Below, in pieces: positions 57,161 to 64,000 of a stretch of DNA of 64,000 nt (positions are counted from its first letter, which is position 1; every line of letters starts with the position of its first letter). The DNA comes from Bolinopsis microptera (lineage: Eukaryota > Ctenophora > Tentaculata > Lobata > Bolinopsidae): assembly GCF_026151205.1 (NCBI RefSeq), contig NC_087083.1, forward strand, positions 8,181,460-8,245,459. Reading direction: 5' to 3'. Under the pieces are notes generated by a model. It searched no databases and was not told where the DNA came from. It saw only the letters and a program-made list of their open reading frames with translations. The translations under genes were made by a program, and so were the position numbers.

Positions 57161-60100
57161 ATGGCTACGGTTTTCGTCAAGTTGACTTTTTTGTTGATTG
57201 TTTTTGAGCTGACTGCTGCAAATGACTGCAATCTTTCCAAAAACAAAATGAAAAAGATGGTAAAGAAGTACAAAAAGAAATGTCTCAATCTTGGTAAGAC
57301 TCCCCCAGCTATAACTACGTTTTTATAAGTAAAACTAAAGCACACTGCATGTACACAGGTTATTCGGATTTCAGTTGCGAGCCAGAGTAGTACAGGAGCA
57401 AGGAGGGGGCATTTTCATGGCACGTGATTATATAATTATAAACATTACAAAAATCCGAAATTTTCGCAGAAAAAAAGCGAACGGGGCCGGCGGGGAAGCC
57501 GTAGAAAGTGATCCCATTATGACAAATGTTGTTACTCATTTAACATTTTTAAACTACTTCTTTAATTTAGTCCGATATAGAAATTGAAATTTACTGAAAT
57601 TAAAAAGTAGACATATCCAGGATAATATGTTTGTAGTGGAATGCGTTTGGGAAAATATTTGATTGAACTTTGAGTTGAACAAACTGTTCACGGACGAACT
57701 TAATATTTGGACGGTCATAAGTATGATTGTTAACTAGTAGTACTAGTAGTACTAATATAATAGGGGTCATTCACATATTACGTAACCAGCCGAAGGGAAG
57801 GGGGGTTTCCAAATGCTTACGGTTGATTACGGGGCCGGGGGGTTTGGTCATTGATTACATAATCAACATTTTCTTTTTACCCTCTAGAAGTAATAGTAAG
57901 TAGTTTAGAAGGTGCTTGGCTGGATATCATAACAATGATTTCGGCTCATCATGATCAGGGTAGCATGAAACGCAGTGAAAATTGTTTTCTAGGGAAAAAG
58001 TCAAGGAAGGGGGGTCAGGCCATGATAGAGTGGCGGTTTTTTTTTTCGATTTTGTTGAGGAAAATACTGTTGTAATGCTTATTTAATAAAAATAAGGATG
58101 GTTGAAGTTTTACCGAAAATGGACTTGACCCATCAACGAAAATCGCTAATAAAAAACTAACAAATTACAACAATCCAGTGTGTTAGGGAGCCGCTCAAAC
58201 TGTTTACTAATTGATCTTCCAAGCCTAAGGGGCGCCCTGTTGTTCCCGTGATCATGTATGCAAAAATGTACGACCGAGGTCACGTAATGAAGCCCCTAAC
58301 TGAACTGCGGGCCTAATTGCCTGTTTTCGATTTAACGAGGTACCATTACCAACATCTTATCATAGTTGTACAATCTTTCTCGTCGTAAACTTTTGGCATT
58401 CTCGCATTTGATATATCCTTCACATAATTCTAACAGGATAAGGGCTGACAGATGTTTAAGTTTAACTTTAAATGTGTAGTGTATAATATAACATATAGTA
58501 AACCGATCACCATTTATCTCAACATAGCTGCTCGAAAGTTGTGTAAACCTCATTAAATCGAAAACAGGCAATTAGGCCCGCAGTTCAGTTAGGGGCTTCA
58601 TTACGTGACCTCGGTCGTACATTTTTGCATACATGATCACGGGAACAACAGGGCGCCCCTTAGGCTTGGAAGATCAATTAGTAAACAGTTTGAGCGGCTC
58701 CCTAACACACTGGATTGTTGTAATTTGTTAGTTTTTTATTAGCGATTTTCGTTGATGGGTCAAGTCCATTTTCGGTAAAACTTCAACCATCCTTATTTTT
58801 ATTAAATAAGCATTACAACAGTATTTTCCTCAACAAAATCGAAAAAAACCCGCCACTCTAGGCCATGATTACGTAATATTGCTGTGAGGAGGCCGGGCCA
58901 GGGGGGTTGGGTCTTGATTACGGTTTTTTACGGAGGGGGAAGGGGGTAAAAATTGCTAAAATAGTGATTACGTAATATGTGAACGACCCGATACTACACT
59001 GACACAATCAGAATCCAAATTCCATGGTAATCTCGTCGAATAAATTCCGATATTTAGATTATATATTAGATTATTAGGTTGTAGGTAGTTCCCTCCAAGT
59101 CCACCAGCCTATCGAACAATTTTATTTTAAATAATACACTCAACACTGTACTCAGGATTTACCTCAAACCTTGGGTGTGCTTCCTCATCTGCATTGAAAT
59201 TGAAAAAGAAAGGAAAAAAGAAATGTTCTGCTATGGAAAGAAAACTGAAAAGCTGTAACTACGAATGCAAAGGTGAGTAAACACTAAACTTTGCAATATC
59301 CCTTAGTGCTTAGAGACTAGAAGTAGACTAGAGTTAGATTAATGGTGATCATGAAAATTCATGAAAACGATGTACCTCGATTTCAAATGTCGAATCGACC
59401 CGCTAATTGCGACTTAACTGTAGTTTCGGCTGATCCACAAAGTTCACCTAATTGTATACTGTGTAGTTGCTCCAACCAGAGCCCTCTCGCTTGCAGTAGC
59501 GCGCGACCGCCGAAGCGCATCATGCAGTACGCGCAGACACGTACGTCACACATGGCTATACTAATTAACGGATGTTACTCGTCTAAATTTATTCGAAGTA
59601 GCGCGCCGTTTCTTCTCGATCGAGAAATGTGGCCCGATGGCAAGTGCTATGTGCTACGAAGTAGCGCGCGCCGGGCCAGATCATTAACAATGGTCAAGCA
59701 GTAATTAGTATTTTAAACTAATAAAAAATCCATTACAAATTTACAATTTAATTATTTTGACGGATGTTACACTAAACTTACAGTTACTCGTCTAAATTTC
59801 TTCGAAGTACTATTGATTGACGATGTCATGAACCCACCGAGATCGTTGCTCTGCGAAGCATTACCTGGGGACCAAGGACCTCCGGCTATCATGTTCGGCG
59901 AAATGACAGGCTGAGCGCAGCCCAGTGGCAGTAATGCGAAGCAAAGCAACAATCGACGATCGTTGCAAGAATGATCGTTTCAAAAATGATGGAAGCAAGA
60001 ATGCTAGTTCGCGCGGCGCGTCGAAGCGGCGAAGTCCTCGATCCAAGAAGTACTACTACTAGTAGCACGCGCCGCTTTCTAGTTCTCGAAATTTTATGGC

Positions 60101-63100
60101 CCGAGACATGAGGCAAGTACAGTGCTAGGGGCCATAAAAATAAACTTGCTCGGATTTAAAAAATTTTTGTACCATTGTTTTTTAGAGACTGTGAGAATTT
60201 TCACAATACCAAATTTGTCATACTTTTTTGGTAATATCAGTGAGTTTCGCTTGAGTGCTATATTTGATGGTGCGCGGCTTTTGGAGCATAATTAGCTGTA
60301 AAAGTCGCGTAATTTGACCAAATTTGACCAAATTCGTTGATTTTTGTCGTATTATTTGGATATATCTTCAATTCAGTTCCTTAAATGAGATCATTCTGAA
60401 AATTGGCGACGACCTTCCAATAGGGCTTTCACAACTGTCCGAAAAGTTTGGTGGATATCGGAGTTGATATTAATTGACGATGTCAATTCATGGCAGCTCG
60501 GCGCGGCACAGTAGCGCATCTCGCCGATCTAGCCAGAGAAGCCTTATTGAGTGCGCGGCGCGGCACAGTAACGCATCGCGCTACAAAGTTGATATAGTGA
60601 TCAAAATGGGGCAAAATACGCTGCTTTCAGCTGTAACATAATATCTGATAGTTGGATATGCTTTAAACTTTTCGGACACTTTCCTTGTAAGTCTATGAGT
60701 AAGCTTACCAATTTTTGTTGCAATCGGAGGTCGGGAAGGATACTCAATATCTATTTGTTTGAAGAAAATTGTGCTGGCCGAAATTAGCGCTAAAAAACCA
60801 TCCTACAGTCGGCACGCGCGGCTCACTGTCGATGGCGCACTACCTAGTAGCACTGACGCTACGATGTAGTGCTTAAAGTAGCACACGTTGGCGGCACGCC
60901 GGGCTAGTCCATTATATAACAATTACAATGGTCGTATTAAACTTTAATTTCAAGTTCTCGTGATCGTAAGATTTTAAAAGAATTTATACCGCTGGATTAT
61001 TTTATTTTTACATTTTACTTTTAGGCCTAGGGTTATTAATTGCGTCTAAATAGCTCCATAAAATAATTATTATTAATATCCCTAAGTCTAACTAATCCCT
61101 GTAATGTTAATTAGAGTGTCCTACGGTTAGGGGTCGTTCACATATTAACGATTACGCGACGCGACGTAATCAGCCGAAGGAGGGGGGTTTCCAAATGATG
61201 ACGCTTATAGTGTAATTTTGACACAATAGCTATGTGTAAAAATTATAACGGAGGGGGGGAGGGGTAAAACTAAAAATGTTCCAAAAAATGATTACGTAAT
61301 ATGTGAACGACCCCTTATGGGAAATTGTAAATTTTGTACAGCATGAATATGATGCATAAGATTAAACAGGAATTAAATTAAACAGGAATTAAACATGAAA
61401 GTAAGTAAACCCCGATTAACTGCACTTCTATTTGGGCTTTAAACCGCAACTCAAACCCCAAATTACCGCACGGTCATTTACTTTCTCCAAATACGCGGCT
61501 CAACAGTCAACATACATGTACAAATACAATTACGTGAAGACATTATGATTATGTGAACTGTGAAAAACAGATCGCCAATTTACCGCAAACCCCGAATCCA
61601 GAATCACAAATAGTGCTGTTCTTTGCCCCATACTCCACGGTTAATTGGAGTTTTACAATTACTATATAATAAGTATAACAATGTTCATCTGATCAGTTTT
61701 TAAGTTACGTGAAATATAACAGAAATTCATATAACAACTCTTCCTTTCTAAAATCCAGGATTGAAAGTAGACGGTGGCTGGGGAGATTATGGAGATTGGT
61801 CGACATGTTCAGTGGAATGTGGAGGAGGAACACAAAAAAGAACTAGGAACTGCGACAGTCCCCTTCCAGCCAGTGGGGGAGTGGAATGTGAGGGAGATAC
61901 TGAAGAAACACAGAGTTGTAACGAGCAAGCTTGTGCAGGTTAAACCTTTTACAGTTTAATTACTTAATTAATTGTAGTTTTTACAGTTAATTACGTTAAC
62001 TATTTAGCACTGAAGAAACAGGCCATGTGAGCTCCTGATAGAATTATCACTATCAGACACTGCCAACATAAGAACAGTTTTGCTCTTATATAAAATCGTT
62101 CAAAATGTCCACGATTTATTTTATGATATAATTTTTATCAATAATCCCTTAGATTGAAACTATTTCATCTAGGGTCCGGTACAGCTGAAGCATGCGAACA
62201 TAGCGGAATACCTATATCAATAAACTGTGGCGAGGAGATGATAAATATCAAGCATGCGGCCTATGGTGTATACTCCAATGAGAACACTTGTGGACTTTCT
62301 TATGGTGGAGACTGTATCTCAGAAACTTCACTTCAGGTCTGAACTTGTTAACAATATATATATGTGCAAACTTATTTATTGTATTACGTGTATGAATTCA
62401 TTGTAATGGTGTTAGAAAAACTGAGTCAATAATAATCTTTAACCACAAAATTGCTATTCATCATGTTGAGTCAACATTGTTGACACTGACAGTAGATCTC
62501 AAACAATTTCCTCTCTTCAGGCGATGAAGGAACGATGTGATGGAAAGAATTCCTGTGCAGTAGAAGCACTAAACAGTATATTTGGAGATCCTTGTGGTGG
62601 AATTTACAAATACTTAACTGCTACCTGGGAGTGCCATTCAGGTTAAATTTTAAATTATTTATGAAATGTTAAATGACGATTAATTTAACTGCCATATTAA
62701 ACTATTTGCAATATCATCCTGGTAACTGAAAATAAAGAATACAGCCATATTTCGTCGAAATGTTTTCACATATTATTATGAGCTTATTAATGAGACGCGG
62801 TCAGAAAACTAAACTTAGTCTGATTTTAATTCACCAATCCTTTCTAAAATCCAGGATTGAAAGTAGACGGTGGTTGGGGAGATTATGGAGATTGGTCGAC
62901 ATGTTCAGTGGAATGTGGAGGAGGAACACAAAAAAGAACTAGGAACTGCGACAGTCCCCTTCCAGCTAATGGGGGAGCGGAATGTGAGGGAGATACTGAA
63001 GAAATACAGAGTTGTAACGAGCAAGCTTGTGCAGGTTAAACCTTTTACAGTTTAATTAATTGTAGTTTTTACAGTTAATTATGTTAACTATTTAGCACTA

Positions 63101-63720
63101 AAGAAACAGGCCATGAGAGTTCCTGCTCAAATTATCAGACACTGCCATCATAAGAACAGTTTTGCTCTTATAAATCGCTGAAAATGTCCACGATTTATTT
63201 TATATGATATAATTTTTATCAATAATCCCTTAGATTGAAACTATTTCATCTAGGGTCCGGTACAGCTGAAGCATGCGAACATAGCGGAATACCTATATCA
63301 ATCAACTGTGGCGAGGAGATGATAAATATCAAGCATGCGGCCTATGGTGTTTACTCCAATGAGAACACTTGTGGACTTTCTTATGGTGGAGACTGTATCT
63401 CAGAAACTTCACTTCAGGTCTGAACTTGTAAACAATAGATATATGTTTAAACTTATTTACTGTGTTTCGTGTATGTTCATTTTAATGGTGTTGGAAAAAC
63501 TATGTAAATTATAATCCTTGACCACAAAATTGCTATTCATCATGTTGAGTCAAGATTGTTGACACTGACAGTAGATCTCAAACAATTTCCTCTCTTCAGG
63601 CGATGAAGGGACGATGTGATGGAAAGAATTCCTGTGCAGTAGAAGCACTAAACAGTATATTTGGAGATCCTTGTGGTGGAATTTACAAATACTTAACTGC
63701 TACCTGGGAGTGCCATTCAG
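57161..63720 (+). CDS. secreted TSP1/SUEL-lectin protein (rhamnospondin-like), 3' end beyond window
   Basis: Exons 57161-57293, 59156-59272, 61759-61938, 62173-62336, 62521-62641, 62855-63034, 63254-63417 and 63600-63720 join in frame; the frame is open at the last donor, so the gene continues. A signal peptide ([20 protein letters not shown]) is followed by a Lys- and Cys-rich segment with six Cys, then TSP1 ([20 protein letters not shown]...), SUEL lectin ([20 protein letters not shown] ... [16 protein letters not shown]), TSP1, SUEL lectin. TSP1 has the [17 protein letters not shown] core with the expected Cys and Trp. SUEL domains bind rhamnose/galactose. All introns between modules are phase 1; the intron inside each lectin domain is phase 0. 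The architecture recalls the hydrozoan rhamnospondins, thought to bind microbial sugars. Extracellular function inferred. Confidence 0.88.
57763..58990 (+). mobile_element. Harbinger-like MITE, copy 3, interrupted
   Basis: Left part 57763-58026 (ggggtcattcacatattacg, agccgaagggaaggggggtt) and right part 58860-58990 (...tgattacgtaatatgtgaac gaccc) belong to the same family as 61130-61314; the foldback element 58027-58859 separates them. Confidence 0.75.
58027..58859. mobile_element. Mutator-like foldback element with 10-bp target duplication
   Basis: Two arms of about 305 bp (58027-58333 and 58555-58859) are near-perfect reverse complements, starting AGAGTGGCGG and ending CCGCCACTCT, with a loop of about 220 bp. 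Both sides carry the same 10 bases AGGCCATGAT (58017-58026 and 58860-58869). Very long inverted repeats and a 9-11-bp duplication are typical of Mutator-like elements. The loop ORF (58332-58571, minus) has no recognised family; no transposase. Confidence 0.85.
59273..61758 (+). other. intron 2 of the lectin gene
   Basis: At 59340-60930 the sequence is unusually rich in CpG and gcgcg words (for example gtagcgcgcg, gcggcgcggcacagta) with duplicated ttactcgtctaaattt.ttcgaagta blocks at 59573 and 59784; it is probably an old transposon, but no family was recognised. A Harbinger-like MITE follows at 61130-61314. No exon seen. Confidence 0.5.
61130..61314 (+). mobile_element. Harbinger-like MITE, copy 4 (best preserved)
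   Basis: 185 bp; starts GGGGTCGTTCACATATTA and ends TACGTAATATGTGAACGACC followed by CC, flanked by TTA on both sides (61127-61129, 61315-61317). Internal blocks include cagccgaagg, ggtttccaaatga, cacaatagctatgtgtaaa. Confidence 0.85.
61735..62699 (+). repeat. TSP1-lectin cassette, first copy of tandem duplication
   Basis: Three exons and two introns, repeated at 62831-63779. The exons differ at a handful of bases and the introns are also alignable with small deletions, so the duplication is recent. Both ends lie in introns of phase 1. Confidence 0.9.
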
Positions 63721-63779
63721 GTTAAATTTTAAATTATTTATAAAATGTTAAATGACGATTAATTTAACTGCCATATTAA
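62831..63779 (+). repeat. TSP1-lectin cassette, second copy
   Basis: Second copy of the roughly 1.08-kb cassette. Protein changes seen in TSP1: SGGVE to NGGAE, ETQ to EIQ; in the second lectin exon KER to KGR. Confidence 0.9.
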
Positions 63780-64000
63780 CCCATTAGGGACGATAGGGTC
63801 GTTTACGACCCACCTTTTCTAGAGGCTATAGAGGACAAACCATAATACTAAACGCAACGAATCTTTCGCACATATGCTCAAAATTTATTGGGCTACATTA
63901 TTGACTTTCCAGTCGAGACCCAATTAATTACTAACAACTAAATAATTAGGCTAATTAGTCGTCATAATTGGAAAATATTTCACTTTACTTCTTGCCTTGA
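63776..64000 (+). mobile_element. probable end of a piggyBac-like element
   Basis: At TTAA (63776-63779) homology to the first cassette stops and CCCATTAGGGACGATAGGGT begins, followed by cgtttacgaccc. TTAA target plus a CCC start and a gggtcgtttacgaccc palindrome fits piggyBac-like ends. It continues past the window. Confidence 0.5.

Larger units (their letters stand above)
57294..59155 (+). other. intron 1 of the lectin gene with nested transposons
   Basis: Contains a Harbinger-like MITE (57763-58990) with a foldback element inside it. The remaining parts show no gene; the ORF at 57375-57587 overlaps no conserved motif. Confidence 0.7.

Noticed and set aside
59342-60116. Short ORFs (61-120 residues) in the CpG-rich intron block
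   Set aside because: Overlapping in several frames and strands, no conserved motif; higher GC simply lowers the number of stop codons.

Overview
This is eukaryotic, intron-rich, AT-rich animal DNA. The best clue to the lineage is the right-hand gene: a secreted protein that alternates thrombospondin type 1 repeats with SUEL (rhamnose-binding) lectin domains, an architecture I associate with cnidarians (the 'rhamnospondins' of hydrozoans). A cnidarian, probably hydrozoan, origin is an inference. There is no sign of bacterial or viral gene organisation.

Layout. (1) 391-1456, + strand: the 3' end of a two-pore-domain (K2P) potassium channel gene. (2) 1895-11106, - strand, convergent with it: an 18-exon gene for a type II membrane protein whose C-terminal half looks like a very divergent SLC3/amylase-fold protein. 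(3) 14460-30593, - strand: a complete 30-exon M16 metallopeptidase of the insulin-degrading-enzyme type. I could join it exon by exon into a 1023-residue frame; it has a membrane anchor at the N terminus and all zinc ligands. (4) About 33.56-52.5 kb: sequence with heavily distorted homopolymers and no believable genes, containing a roughly 218-bp satellite in two opposite orientations around a roughly 270-bp satellite. I read it as poorly resolved satellite consensus. (5) About 52.88-55.99 kb, + strand: the 3' half of the dynactin actin-related protein ARP10 (ACTR10); its 5' half would fall in the bad region. (6) 57161 to beyond 63720, + strand: the secreted TSP1/SUEL lectin gene, with a recently duplicated TSP1-lectin cassette; it runs off the window.

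Introns and spacers are full of minisatellites and small non-autonomous DNA transposons (Harbinger-like MITEs with TTA duplications, a mariner-like element, a Mutator-like foldback nested in a MITE, a probable piggyBac end) and a tRNA-derived SINE. The most unusual feature is that many minisatellites do not merely sit in introns: their repeat unit contains the splice donor or acceptor of the neighbouring exon plus a piece of that exon. In the M16 gene one exon has a 14-fold donor array that stays in frame (42 bp, 14 codons) on one side and a 4-fold acceptor array on the other, and another exon has about 15 copies of its acceptor plus 37 bases of coding sequence.

Most long ORFs outside the exons listed are translations of simple repeats or of the distorted satellite region and are not annotated as genes.
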